A stretch of DNA of 64,000 nucleotides from Anas platyrhynchos (lineage: Eukaryota; Chordata; Aves; Anseriformes; Anatidae), in assembly GCF_047663525.1 (NCBI RefSeq), contig NC_092587.1, positions 204,628,001-204,692,000 on the forward strand. Direction: 5' to 3'. This document shows, in pieces, positions 37,373 through 49,370 of the stretch. A model generated the notes under the pieces. That model made no database searches. It was given only the letters and a program-made list of their open reading frames with translations, and was not told where the DNA came from. The translations under genes were made by a program, and so were the position numbers. Every line of letters starts with the position of its first letter. Within the stretch, counting starts at the first letter, position 1.

Positions 37373-40300
37373 GTGAGGGGATGGGGATTTGAAGGGGGGG
37401 GGGGCGGCTTCACCTCCTTTATTTTTTTATTTTTTTATTTTTTTACCCCCACACCTCGCTAGCAGCTCGGCCTCATCCTAAAAGGGGATAAAATGGGGAA
37501 GGGGGAGCGTTAAGGGAATAAAAAAGGGGGTTGTGAGGAGCTGTGGGCTCCCGGTGGAGGCCGCCCGCCGTGTGGTGCCCGGGGCGGGGCGCTGCGGGAC
37601 CCCCCGGCCTGAGGGGGGGAAGGGGGAGGGCGGCTGCGCATGCGCTGGGACGGCCGTTGGGTGTCCCCCCCCTGTGAGGGGATGAGGGGTGATGAAGGGG
37701 TGAGGGGGGAGAGGGGATTTGGGGGGTGTAAGGGGGGGTCTGGGGGAGATGAGGGTGATGAGGGTGTTGGGGGGGAGCTGAGAGTATGAGGAGGGGGCCT
37801 GGGGGGAGCTGAGGGTGTGAAGGGGGGTCTGGGGGGCACTGAGGCAGGGGGAGGGAGCTGAGGGTGTGAGGAGGGGTCTGGGGGGGAGCTAAGAGTGTGA
37901 GGAGGGGGGGTTGGGGGAAGCTGAAGGTGTGGGGGGGGGCCTGGGGGAGATGAGGGTGTTGGGGGGAGCTGAGAGTATGAGGTGGGGGAGCTGAGGGGGT
38001 GAGGGAGGGGGCTGGGGGAGAGTTGAGGCTCTATGTGTGTGTAGGGAGCTGAGGCTGGGGGAGGGAGTTGAGGGTGTGGGGGGGACATGGAGGGAGCTAA
38101 GGCTGGGTGGGGGAGCTGAGGGTCTGGGGGGGGAGCTGAGGGTGTGGGGGGGAGGTCTGGGGGGAGATGAGGGTGTTGGGGGGCAGCTGAGAGGATGAGG
38201 AGGGGGCCTGGGGGGGAGCTGAGGGTATGAGGGGGGGGTCTGGGGGAGAGTTAAGGCCCTGTGTGTGTAGGGGGGCAGCTGAGGGTATGAGGAGGGGGCC
38301 TGGGGGGGAGCTGAAGGGGTGAGGGGGGGGTCTGGAGGGAGCTGAGGCTGGAGGAAGGGAGCTGAGAGTACTAGGTGAGGGCCTGGGGGGGAGCTGAGGG
38401 TGCGAAGGGGGGGGGAGTTCTGGGGGTGAGTTGAGGCCCTGTGTGTGTAGGGGGGGGAGCTGAGGGTATGAGGGGGCCTGGTGGAGCTGAGGGTGTGTGA
38501 GGGGTCTGGGGGGAGATGAGGGTGTTGGGGGGAGCTGAGAGTATGAGGAGGGGGTTTGGGGGGAGCTGAGGGTGTGCGTGTGGGGTCTGGGGGGAGGTGA
38601 GGGTGTTGGGGGGGAGCTGAGATTATGAGGAGGGGGCCTGGGGGGGAGCTGAGGGTATGAGGGGGGGTCTGGGGGAGAGTTGAGGCTCTGTGTGTGTAGG
38701 GGGGGCGCTGAGGGTATGAGGAGGGGGTCTGGGGTGTGCTGAGGTTATGAGGGGGGGCCTGGGGGATATGAGGGTGTTGGGGGAGAGCTGAGAGGATGAG
38801 GTGGGGGTCTGGGGGGGGAGCTGAGGGTGTAAAGGGGAGGGTTTAGGGGGAGCTGAGGCTGGGGGGGGGCTGGGAGGAAGCTGAGGCTGTGAGGGGGGGT
38901 GTAGGGGGAGCTGAGGCTGGGGGAGGGAGTTGAGGGTGTGTGTGGGGGGGGGTCTGGGGGGAGATTAGGGTGTTGGGGGGGAGCTGAGAGTATGAGGAGG
39001 GGGCCTGGGGGGGTGCTGAGGGTGTGAGGGGGGTTCTGGGGGAGAGCTGAGGCCCTGTGTGTGTAGAGGGGCAGCTGAGGGTATGAGGAGGGGGTCTGGG
39101 GGGAGCTGAGGGGTTGAGGGGGGGGGGTCTGGGGGAAGCTGAAGGTGTGAGGGGGGGGTCTGGGGGGAGCTGAGGCTCTGTGTTGGGGGGGTGTGGGGGA
39201 GCTGAGGGTGTTAAGGAGGTTCTGGGGGGCACTGAGGCAGGGTGAGGGAGTTGAGGGTGTGAGGAGGGGGACATGGAGGGAGCTGAGGCTGTTGGGGGGG
39301 GGAGCTGAGGGTGTGAAGGGGGGGTCTGGGGGGGAATTGAGGCTGTGTGAGGGGGGATGTAGGGGGAGCTGAGATTCTTTTCTGGGGGGAGAGCTGAGAG
39401 TGGGTGTGTGGAGGTCTGGGGGGAGCTGAGGCTGGGTGGTGGGACCTGAGAGTGTGTGTGGGGGGTTCTGGGGGGAGCTGAGGCTCTGTGGGGAGGTGTA
39501 GGGGGAAGCTGGGATTTGTGGAGGCGCTTGGGTGTCAGGGGGTGCCTGGACATGGGGTCTGGGGGGATGCACGTATGGGGGGGGTGTGAAGGGGTGCAGG
39601 AAGAGGGCCAGCACTGCGTCAGGTGGTGGAAGCCCCTCGGTGCTCTGAGGTGGTGGCACGTGGTGAGGACAGAGCCCACATGAGGTGGGCTGGGACAATG
39701 GGTGAGAGGAGCAGGACATGTGCAAGAAATAAATCCTGCGTTTAGGTGAAGAAATTCCTATGTAGAAGCTCACCGTGTCTAGCTGCCACCTCTTGACTTC
39801 ACTTGCTCCTCGCACTTTCGGAAGGTGTCATCCCTAGAGCCGTGGCAGTTCTAACAGCAGGCAGTTAAGGCTGAACTTCCAGCGATGGATACGTGACACC
39901 TGCTGGTTTCCTCCAGGTGCTTGACACATAGGAAAGAAATACACAGAAATATATGACAGAAATATATCCAAAAATGTGCATCATCTATGTTAAGTTAAAC
40001 AACATAAATTACTGAAACGTCCATAGAAGTAGATCACAGACGTGGTTTTAGGCAGGGTGTACTGGCTTATATGTCTACAAAGGCAGTGGTACGGGTAGGA
40101 GTTCTTTCTGTTTTCATGACTACTTTATAATCCCCGTGAAGTAGTTCAGGCTAAAATGATTAACATTCCTCTAAGGGAGTAGTAGAAAATAGGTAAAATC
40201 AACCCTGAAGGATGATCTAGACAGTTTCTTTGCAGAGGAAGGAGAACCTATACCTGAGCTCTTTCTAGCATTTTTAGTCTGCTGTGCTCTTAAAAATATG

Positions 40301-43300
40301 CAGTTTCAATGCTAGCTACATCTTTTTTTCCCTAATACCTTATACTTTTCTTATTCAAACCTGTAGCAAAATGTCCAAAATGATCATATATTCAATTTAA
40401 TAACTATTAACATGAACTGCAGCACTGCTCTGCAAGTAACTGTAGATGTCAGGCGATGTTACTGCTGTGGCCTTGCAGTGCTGCTTGCTGTCGTAGAGAC
40501 CTCTTACCCTCGTAGGTCAAACGGGAATGGGGAGCAAGGTAGTTTGTGCCAAAAATGTGGTTTGTTCTTGGCAGCTAACAGAATTAGAGTAAGTCTTGGA
40601 AACTTTTAATTAAAAAAAATCATTGAGAAATACATATTTCTAGGTGAATTGTCTGTACAACCTTACTGCTTTCAGGTTTTCTACAATAACTGAGTTAATT
40701 GCCTTTACTTTTTTCCAATTCAGTGCTAAGAGCTCTAATCCTAGAGTCATTAGGGTTGGAGAAGCCCTCCAAGATCACCTGCTCCAACCACCCCCTACCA
40801 CCAATGTCCCCCCCAAGCCCTGTCCCCAAGCACCACATCCAACCTCTCCTTGAACACCCCCAGGGACGGGGACTCCCCCACCTCCCTGGGCAACCCGTCC
40901 CAAGGCCTGACCGCTCTTGCTGAGCAGAAATGTCTCCTCATTTCCAACCTGAGCCTCCCCTGGCACAACTTTAAGACTGGCTTCACTGCTTGTTGCTATC
41001 TGAGAAAAGCAAGAGCAGGTGCACAGGTTAGGCTTTGGAAATGAACCAATTGAATGTAATGGATTTTGTTTAGCATTTTCACATTAAACATGAATGTAAG
41101 TAAATAAGTAGCCTCTGTTATGCCAGTAAGGAAGAGTATTTATCATTTCATGCAGCCCAGGCAGACAGTAAGATCCGTGTTTGTCATCGAAGGAAACCTC
41201 CTTAAAACTTGATGAATGGCTTCTAAGCGGAGGTGCAAAATACTGTACTGGAATGTATTTTAATTTCTGCCAAATATTTTGCAACTGAAGCACTCACACC
41301 ACAGTGTACAGTGTGAGTTAGTTGAACGCTTAAACAGCAAAGAAAGTTTTGTACCTAGTTTTATTCTAAAATCTTTCTAATTGCATGGTGTTATCCAAGC
41401 AGCACAGCTATGCTGTGTGTTTTCAGGCATCTGACCTCTTTTTTCTTTGTTCTTCCGCTCGTTCTTTGGAGTGAATTTGCTGAGGAGCCAAACTCATAGA
41501 TGGACTGAGGTGCGAAATGCATCCTCAGATGGAGTTTGTATCCAAGAGCTTGGGTCCAGTCATTTAACCTCCACCATTTCTCTTTTATCCTGTGGCTACC
41601 TGAGGAAACATCAGCACTCCAGCCTTTGCCAGTAAAGTTTCCTACGCATCTGGAGCTCCATTTGCTGATCTTCTGCTCCAGCAGGGTGAGGAGTCTGGTG
41701 CCTGTGCCTGATCAGGATCCACAAACTCAGGCTGTCCGTGCCAAGGCTTCTTTGGGACTCTGTGCTCAGAGTTGACCAGCCCAGAAGGCAGCAGCTGCTC
41801 TAATATAACTGGGAGAGAAGTCAGGAAGGGAGAGGTGTATTTGGAGGTTGATTTTATCTTTGTTAAACTCATTTCCTGAGACCATTCTGAGAAGCTTTTG
41901 GTATCTTTCTTGATCTGGTGCCTACCTGCTGCTACCATCTTCTTAACTTGTTTTCTGGATGGCAACATCAGAGGTAAAGGGATTCGGGCTGACTTTGTCC
42001 ATGACAACTGTGGGGCAGTTCTGGGATGTGTGCTGCAGACACATTATTGCTGCCACCAGTTTGTTGCTGTGGGTTTGCCAGGAGGTGATTCAGAGGAGCA
42101 GTAACGTGAGGAGCTTTGACTTTGCTCCATGGTGGTCTTCCACAACTTCCTTGTGTCCTTGGAGAGAGGCAGGTAAAAAATCTGCCAAGGTCAAGCTCTT
42201 GCTCTGGACTGAAGCCCTCACCACAATGGGAAGGTTCATCAGCCTGTGTGGCAGCCTGATGTGATTACTTTTAATTAACTGGCTCGTAACTGGAGCAACT
42301 GCTCAAAGTACTAAAGCCAGATTCAGTATAACCTGCACATTAAAGGTGTCCCATGTGAGAGGTCCGTGTTTATGCTGCTTGGTGAAATGAACAATGCAAG
42401 AGTGCAAGGTCTGTGCTGCCAAAAGGCTGAGCAAGAGAAGATATTTTTCTTTTAAGCCTTAATTCAGGATATTATGTGTAGATCTATAATAACAATCTAT
42501 TAGAAGTTATCCCTGTTTTCTGGTACTTGCTGCCAGTGTTATTTTTATGTTTTGCATGAGCTAAAGTTACAATGCACAAACAGCGCAGGGAGCAGGATCC
42601 AAGATTCCTTTTTCGCTTGCACAGTTGTCCTTTGGTTACTCAGTTAAAGTAGATGTGGTGGGGAATCCACACAGAGCTGTGAGTTCCTTCATTTGGATTG
42701 CCCATCAAAACACCTGGAGAAACAACTGTCATCCCTAATTTATTGAAAAATCGCTCATTATTGTTCTCCTTCCTTGCTCCCGTGAGCAATAATTTCATGT
42801 TTGTAGTGAAAAAGAAAAATAGATTTACTTTCTCATAGCTTCTGGAAACTTCTTAGTTAAGAACCCTTCTTTTTAAGAGTAATTTTTGTTTTTAAGTGGA
42901 TTAAATATCTTAAATACCTTGTGCAGTTTCAAAAAAGGTTAGTGATGACTGGGTTATAGGAGGATCTCCCCCACTTTGCCCCACTGAAGTAGCACTGTTT
43001 GTGTGACTTCTCTGCAGGGGTTCCTGGAACTTTGTGGACATTGCCAACATGTACCACATAAAAAATATAAAATACGAGAAATTTTGAGTTGAAAAGCTGA
43101 AAAGTATGTAGCCAAAAGATGTGTTGTAAAGTACAGTAAGAATATAATGAAAATTCCTTGCTTTTACTGTAGTGTTATAGTGATAGCATCATGATTCTTT
43201 ACAATGTAGCTGTCCCTGGCCTTCTTGACTTTGACTGGGGGGAGATTTAGCCTATAAGGAACGGGAGCTTCTGCAACCTCATTACGCAGTTAGAACAATG

Positions 43301-46300
43301 ATCAAATCATCAGCTACATTCATGTGAAGGTTTTAATCATCTGTGTTTTCAGCTGTATTTCCTCATGTGCAGTTGTGGTCGATCTGTGATGCCACAAAGT
43401 GCGTGTACATGACGATAATGCTTCAGGGAATGATTTTTGCAGGACAGAAATGATTGGATGTATCTTTTAAATACTGAGATATTAATGGCTGCTGGAATCT
43501 CGTTAATTTATATATTTACTGCACAGATAAAATAGATGAATTGTACTGGAGTAGCTGTACAGAGTCAGTCTGTGCATGGCGTTGCTCAGAGGTAACTGTG
43601 CAGACCCCCTTGGGGGCAATACAAGCTGGCTGATACGCTTGCATCAATTACTGAAAGTCGTTTACTCACCAGAGGAAATATTATCTTGTATATCTAAAAG
43701 GAGCCCTATTACATGGTAAAATGTTTCTTTAGCTTTGTGTTGTATCTCGGAGAACTAATCTAAAGCAGAAATAAATGTCATAAAAATCTAATGAAAACTT
43801 ACTTCAGGCTTCGCTGTCTGTGGAATGGTTGCTTTTGAATTTTTATTATTTCACCTTTTGAAATTCAACTCTAAATTCCCAGGTGATGAGAATAGATAAG
43901 GAAAAAATAATTTTTTTAAAGGTGGGCAGAGAATATGACTATTTTCACAGTGGTTTGAAAAGCCATGGCTGTATCTAGTCTACAAGCTTTTTTTTGAATA
44001 TAATTCTTGTTCAGAATTAGACGGTTGGGCTTCGTGAGCAATTGCATTGCCATGTTGTACATATGTGACAAAGGTGAGAGGGAAAAGATTCATGACTTTG
44101 CTGTTAAATGGTGAACAAAAGGAGAAAAGCAGATTTTAAAAAAGATGTCATGGTACTTTCCAGGGGAAGGTGCACAGAGCTTTCCTTAGCCCTGCGTGGA
44201 GGGCAGGGATTGCTGCACTCCAGTTGTGAGTAAGTTTTGAAATTGAAAGGGATTTTATTTAAACTGAAGACTAATTTTTTCTTTTTGCTTACTTGCAGAT
44301 GTCAAAGATGGGTGGAGAACTGTCGAAGGGCAGATTTGGAAGATAAAACTCCAGATCAACTCAACAAGCACTACAGACTGTGCGCTAAACATTTTGAGAC
44401 TTCTATGATATGCAGAAGTGTGAGTAAAACCAAGCATTTGTTTATTGCACATTGCAAAATGTAATTAAGGTTTTTAATCAGTATGCTGCATTTTAATTTT
44501 TGGTCCCTTGGGTAAGTGGTCCCTGGGAAAATGAATCTCCTTGTCTTAATTGACATCCTTGTCATGGTCCAGGGCACCGCACAGACTCACAGATGTTTGT
44601 ACTGGCACAAAGGATGAGGTGGAAATGAGCAGTTTGGGTAGAGAAACTGCTTCAGCTGATTTAATATGTTCGTGGCCTTCATGGCAGTTCTTTCCTCTTG
44701 CAAAACCATGCTTATTTTGTTTACTGTCACTAAATGTTACAACATTATATAATGTATTCCGTGTAAGAATGTAAGTTTGCATACCCCTAATTACTTAAAA
44801 TCACTAATGTGCTGTTACTGAAGAGAGTATGTGGTGTAATTCAGTTAAATTGCACTCGCCTGTGGCCAAGAGGTTTACACACACTGTATGTTTGTCAGGC
44901 TTCTGGTTCCTGCTGTATTCTATCCAGTTAAATCATGTTACTGTTTCCTGTTAATGAAATAATAGCTTTCAATTCTTCTTGTTAAACTGATGCTGATTTT
45001 AATAGCTTGCTTAGCAGTAGGAACCGATGGATTTGTGGCTTTGTACCAAGTCTTGATTTCTAGGCTGAAAGACACAAAGTTGGTTCTGTGGGGTAATTAA
45101 AATACGTAGGTCAAACTTGGAGCCCTCGTTGGTATTACACATGACAGGGTCTCTGATTAGGCTGCTTCCCAGAAACAAACCAACAGATGACTATTGGAAG
45201 AAATTCTGAATATGAAATGAAGCTTTGTGAAACTGCTTGAAATCCACTTCAGTGTAATGACATGTAGAAACACGATCAGTCAAAGGTCTGTGCTTGATGG
45301 AAATGGTCCAGTTTAGATGACACAAGTTCACAGCATATTCAAATACATGTTATTTAAAACACTTTTAACTGCTAGAAACATTTACATGACCACATGGAAG
45401 CCTTCCTCCTACTCATTTGACAGTTGTGTTTTCCTTCAGTATGGTCATTCACTGGAGTTTTTTGTGGGTATACATAATTTGATGTAAAGAAGCAGATGAA
45501 CGTTTTCATTGCGAAAATGTTTGTGTGATTGTTTCTAGAACTGTGAAACAAGTGATGATAAACACAGCACTAGTAATAAGCACTTTCCTTTCTGAGGCAT
45601 AGGTGTCTCTATATCCAGAATATTTATTTTGTTAGAAATTTTAATATTCAAGTAAATTCAAATTATGGCATTGGGGATCTGTAATGTGAATACAAAGGGG
45701 AAGAAAAAGTAGTAGTGCTTTGTTTTCTTTTTTTTAGAAAACATCTTCTAGTTTTCAGTGTTCTCGTTAAATCTCTGAAATGTGAATTGCATAGCACAAC
45801 TTCCTATTCGTTCTGATGCATCAGAAAGTGAAAATAATAAACAGGAAAAAAATTCTGTGCACCCACTGAATTTCATAGGCCATGCTCTTTGTACACACTG
45901 CACAAAAAACATGAAATTACACAGAGGCTATTTTTTTAAATGTACATTCTGTTTGAAAACATGAAATTTCAGAGGCCATGCCAATTTCCTAAAGGCATTG
46001 CTAATCTAGATGTCTCTTCACAGAGTCCTTACAGAACAGTTTTACGGGATAATGCCGTGCCAACTATATTTGATCTTACAAGTCACCTGAACAATCCCCA
46101 CAGCAGACATAGAAAAAGGATAAAAGAGCTGGTAAGTTTTTAATGTAAGATTTTTTGTTTTATGTTAAAACACTGAAGACAAGGAAGTTCATATGAGACC
46201 ATATAATGTCTAATAATACGTAGCACTTGGGTGTTTGCAGTTTCTGTGCTGCTATTCTAGTACAATTTTGCTGATAGTAAGTTACATGTAAATACCCAAG

Positions 46301-49300
46301 TATTACGCTGGTAGAACTCTTATCTACTCAGAAAAGTTTAATGAAATAATTTGGAAGATGAGAACTGATCCTGTCTTCAAAAGCAGGCGTATAACTTCCT
46401 TTTACTTGTTAATGCAGCACTAACTGAATACAACTTAGGCGTGCTACCCTGAAATTCTTGCTATATGATGACTCTGATCTTCAGTTTGCCTGATACTGCT
46501 CTGAAGTCTGCAGTAATTCAGACATGCATGTTTTAGCTTATTGTTTTCAAAAGATGATCATGTGTAAAACCAAGATCAAGCAGTTTCTTGTGGAATTGTG
46601 ACTTGTCAATGGCTCTTCTGTGTCATTTACACTAAATGTCTATAGATCTCTGGATTTAAGTATATTGAAAATTATGAGGAATTCAACTCCTAAACTCAGC
46701 TTGTATGTCAGAGAAATACGATTTTTAAATATTTCTTCATGAGTTTAATAAGTCTGTTGTTTAACTGAATCTTAGGAAACGATTAAGACAGTTCTTTCTG
46801 TTGGCATAGTGCATGTTCCTCCTGAAACAGAATTTTTTAATGAAAAGAACTTGCTCATAATGCAGATTCAACAAACTCCTAATACAAGTATGGGAACCTT
46901 AGGAGTAGCAACAAAGTATTGCTGTGTTGTTACTAGTTATGCTGTGACAGCAATAAACTACCTAAAGAACCTCCTTCTATCAGACCTTATAGCACTTTTT
47001 AAGTATTAAAAATCTCAATGTGGTCTCATCTACAATATTTGTATCTTTGATGTGTTTTAGTATCTTAAGGTCATGTGGTAGACATTGACATCAATTTTAT
47101 TTTATTTTTTTTAAGAGTGAAGATGAAATAAGAACACTGAAGCAGCAAAAGAGTAAGTGGGCAAAATAATTGTTTGAAAAACTTTGTTGAAAATCTTAAG
47201 GCTGATGAAGTAACATAGAATATGTAGCTTTATGTACAGCAGGAGGATAATTGAGTTGCTGCTTGATTCAAGTAGCCAGTCTAAACTCATTCCAAATTAT
47301 TCACTTTTCAACTGGAAACATACTCTCAACTCCAGTAACTTAATGGTAATGGGGATAGTAGGGAAAAGCAAATATTATGTTTTAGTTGTGTTATTTTAAC
47401 ATGGTATTTTACGTTTCGTAGTTGATGAAGCTTTTGAACGGGAACAGGCAACCCAAGAACTGAATGAAAGCAATGCACAAAACACTGTCTCAGAGGAAGG
47501 TGGGGAAGAGCAAGAAGAAGAAGCCACTCCTTTAACACTGGAAGAAAGAGAAAACAAAGACTACCTTAAATCTTTGTTTGAAATTTTGATCCTAATGGGG
47601 AAACAAAATATTCCCCTGGATGGCCATAATGTTGATGAGCTTCCAGAAGGTATTTTTGCCTCAGATAACTTTCAGGCTCTGCTGGAATGTAGAATAAATT
47701 CTGGAGATGAAGTTCTGAGGAAACGGTTTGAGATGACTGCGGTCAATCTGGAGTATTGTTCAAAAACTCAGCAGAAACAAATGCTTGAGATCTGTGAGAG
47801 CTGTATCAGAGAAGAGACACTGAGGGAAGTAAGAGACTCGCACTTCTTTTCTATTGTTACTGACGAAGTGGTAGACATAGCAGGAGAGGAACACTTGCCA
47901 GTCTTGGTGAGATTTGTTGATGATTCTCACAATCTACGAGAAGAATTCATTGGGTTTTTACCTTATGAGGCTGATCCTGACATTTTGGCTGTTAAGTTCC
48001 ATACGACTATTACTGAAAAGTGGGGACTAAACATGGAGTACTGTCGAGGTCAAGCCTACATTGTCTCCAGCGGGTTTGCTTCTAAAATGAAAGTTGTGGC
48101 TACAAGACTCTTGGAGAAGTATCCGCAAGCCGTTTATACGCTGTGTTCCTCTTGTGCCTTAAACGTCTGGTTGGCAAAATCCGTTCCTGTTGTTGGAGTT
48201 TCCACGGCACTGGGAACAATCGAGGAAATTTGCTGTCTTTTTCGGCAGTCCCCGCAGTTGCTGGAAGAACTGGACAATACAATTTCTGTTCTTTTTCAGA
48301 ACAATAAGGAGAAGAGCAATGAGCTGAAGGAGATCTGCCGTTCTCACTGGACAGGCAGGCACGATACTTTTGAGGTGTTAGTGGACCTCATACAAGCCTT
48401 GGTGCTGTGTTTGGATGCGGTAAACAGTGACACGTCTGTCAGGTGGAACAACTCCATTGCTGGTCGAGCATTTGTACTTTCAAGCGCAATAACGGATTTT
48501 GATTTCATTGTGACTATTGTAATTCTGAAACATGCTCTGTCTTTTACGAGAGCATTTGGGAGAAATCTCCAGGGGCAAACGTCAGATGTGTTCTTTGCAG
48601 CTAGCAGCCTAACGGCGGTGTTGCATTCTCTGAACGAAGTGGTGGAGAATGTCGACGTTTACCATGAGTTTTGGTTTGAGGAAGCAACAAATTTGGCTAC
48701 AAAACTGGATGTACAAATTAAACTCCCTGGAAAATTTCGCAGAGCACAACAGGGTAACTTGGACTCTGAGCTAACATCAGAGAATTACTACAAGGAGGTC
48801 CTTAGTATCCCCACATTGGAACATATAATTCAAGAATTAAAAGATATATTCTCAGAACAACATTTAAAAGCTCTTAAATGTTTATCATTAGTGCCCTCAG
48901 TCATGGGTCAGCTCAAATTCAATACGTCTGAGGAGCATCACGCTGACATGTACAAAAATGACTTGCCTAATCCGGACACTCTCTCTGCTGAGCTTCATTG
49001 TTGGAGAATCAAGTGGAAGCACCGAGGGAAAGATATTGAACTTCCATCTACTATTTATGAAGCACTTCACCTGCCTGACATAAAGTTTTTCCCTAACGTT
49101 TACGCGTTGCTTAAAGTCTTGTCCATACTTCCAGTGATGAAGGTGGAGAACGAGAAATACGAAGTAGGACGGAAGCGCTTAAAGGCGTACCTGAAAAACA
49201 CCTTGACAGAGCAAAGGTCCAGCAACCTAGCTTTGTTAAACATAAACTTTGATATAAAACACGACCTAGATTTAATGGTGGACACCTACATTAAACTCTA

Positions 49301-49370
49301 TCCAGATAAAGTTGAATTTCAAGAAGACTTTATTCCCTCAAACAACTCCGAAGTAACAAAAGATGCTTAA
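37284..49370 (+). CDS. THAP12: THAP12 (PRKRIR, P52rIPK/DAP4-type), complete, five coding exons
   Basis: THAP12 is a nuclear zinc-finger protein; in mammals it is described as a regulator of the PKR inhibitor DNAJC3 (P58IPK). Exons 37284-37372, 44299-44419, 46024-46131, 47116-47152 and 47422-49370 join in phase to 2304 nt (767 codons plus stop). Human is about 761 residues. The THAP domain has the C2CH set C5, C10, C58 and H61, the conserved P25 and W34, and the closing AVPTIF box at 81-86. An acidic Glu-rich linker (about 119-170) follows, then a DUF4371/hAT-transposase-like body and a C-terminal hAT dimerisation region (about 630-735). The body lies in a single large exon. The start has a GCC ATG context inside the CpG island. 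Family assignment is unambiguous. Confidence 0.98.
37636..37645. promoter_or_regulatory. NRF1-type palindrome in THAP12 intron 1
   Basis: A third GCGCATGCGC core, downstream of exon 1 and at the edge of the G-rich minisatellite. Confidence 0.5.
37671..39515 (+). repeat. G-rich minisatellite in THAP12 intron 1
   Basis: About 1.85 kb of imperfect tandem units of roughly 31 bp. The typical form is GGGGGGAGCTGAGGGTGTGAGG followed by GGGG(T/C)CTG. The plus strand is almost entirely G, T and A with very few C. Larger composite units recur: one runs through GAGATGAGGGTGTTGGGGGG to GAGTATGAGGAGGGGG; another runs through GAGAGTTGAGG to CTGTGTGTGTAGGGGG. This suggests nested amplification. G runs of four to nine are spaced a few bases to about 20 apart throughout. 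Long proline-rich frames on the minus strand arise from this composition. Confidence 0.95.
39516..40740 (+). other. THAP12: THAP12 intron 1, central part
   Basis: Ordinary AT-rich intron sequence between the minisatellite and the 40.7-kb CR1. Nothing else was recognised. Confidence 0.8.
40741..40970 (-). mobile_element. CR1 LINE 3' fragment
   Basis: About 230 bp, nearly identical to the 3' end of the copies at 28963 and 60558 in the same orientation (shared AGCCCTCCAAGATCACCTG and CTTGAACACCCCCAGGGACG blocks). It is strongly 5'-truncated and lies in THAP12 intron 1, antisense to the gene. Confidence 0.92.
40971..44298 (+). other. THAP12: THAP12 intron 1, distal part
   Basis: AT-rich intron. 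It includes a slightly GC-richer block at 41440-42270 with overlapping open frames on both strands that match no family I recognise. Nothing else was seen. Confidence 0.75.
44299..44419 (+). CDS. THAP12: THAP12 coding exon 2 (C-terminal zinc finger half)
   Basis: The exon is 121 nt and encodes residues 30-70. It includes W34, C58 and H61, which complete the C2CH zinc site ([15 protein letters not shown]). The acceptor is CTTGCAG and the donor GTGAGT. Confidence 0.97.
44420..46023 (+). other. THAP12: THAP12 intron 2
   Basis: AT-rich intron of 1.6 kb. Nothing was recognised. Confidence 0.85.
46024..46131 (+). CDS. THAP12: THAP12 coding exon 3 (AVPTIF box)
   Basis: The exon is 108 nt and encodes residues 71-106 ([20 protein letters not shown] onward). 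AVPTIF closes the THAP fold. The acceptor is CTTCACAG and the donor GTAAGT. Confidence 0.97.
46132..47115 (+). other. THAP12: THAP12 intron 3
   Basis: AT-rich intron of 984 bp. Nothing was recognised. Confidence 0.85.
47116..47152 (+). CDS. THAP12: THAP12 coding exon 4 (37-nt microexon-like)
   Basis: A very short exon encoding [12 protein letters not shown] plus one base (residues 107-118). The acceptor is TTTTTTAAG and the donor GTAAGT. It is too short to stand out by open reading frame, but it is required to keep phase between exons 3 and 5 and matches the family sequence. Confidence 0.95.
47422..49370 (+). CDS. THAP12: THAP12 coding exon 5 (transposase-like body and stop)
   Basis: The exon is 1949 nt and encodes residues 119-767 with TAA at 49368-49370. 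The acceptor is TTTCGTAG. It starts with the acidic linker. The codon at 47574 is TTG (Leu170), an internal position rather than a start. Blocks such as [20 protein letters not shown] and [20 protein letters not shown] are characteristic of the THAP12 body. Confidence 0.98.

Larger units (their letters stand above)
36850..37650. promoter_or_regulatory. THAP12: CpG island and likely THAP12 promoter
   Basis: A CpG-dense block around THAP12 exon 1, TATA-less in appearance upstream. It contains two NRF1-type palindromes before the gene (36906 and 36960) and one just inside intron 1 (37636). There are long C and CCT tracts before the ATG. The exact start site is not readable. The few dozen bases before the ATG are TTTA/TTTAT-rich, unlike the GC-rich surroundings. 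Confidence 0.85.

Noticed and set aside
38745..39815. Minus-strand proline/serine-rich frames of 356 and 278 codons, plus one at 37510-38088
   Set aside because: They are translations of the C-rich strand of the THAP12 intron 1 minisatellite. Stops are absent because of composition, and two overlapping frames are open at once.
44237..44464. 75-codon frame containing [20 protein letters not shown]
   Set aside because: This is THAP12 exon 2 read through its flanking intron sequence, not a separate gene.
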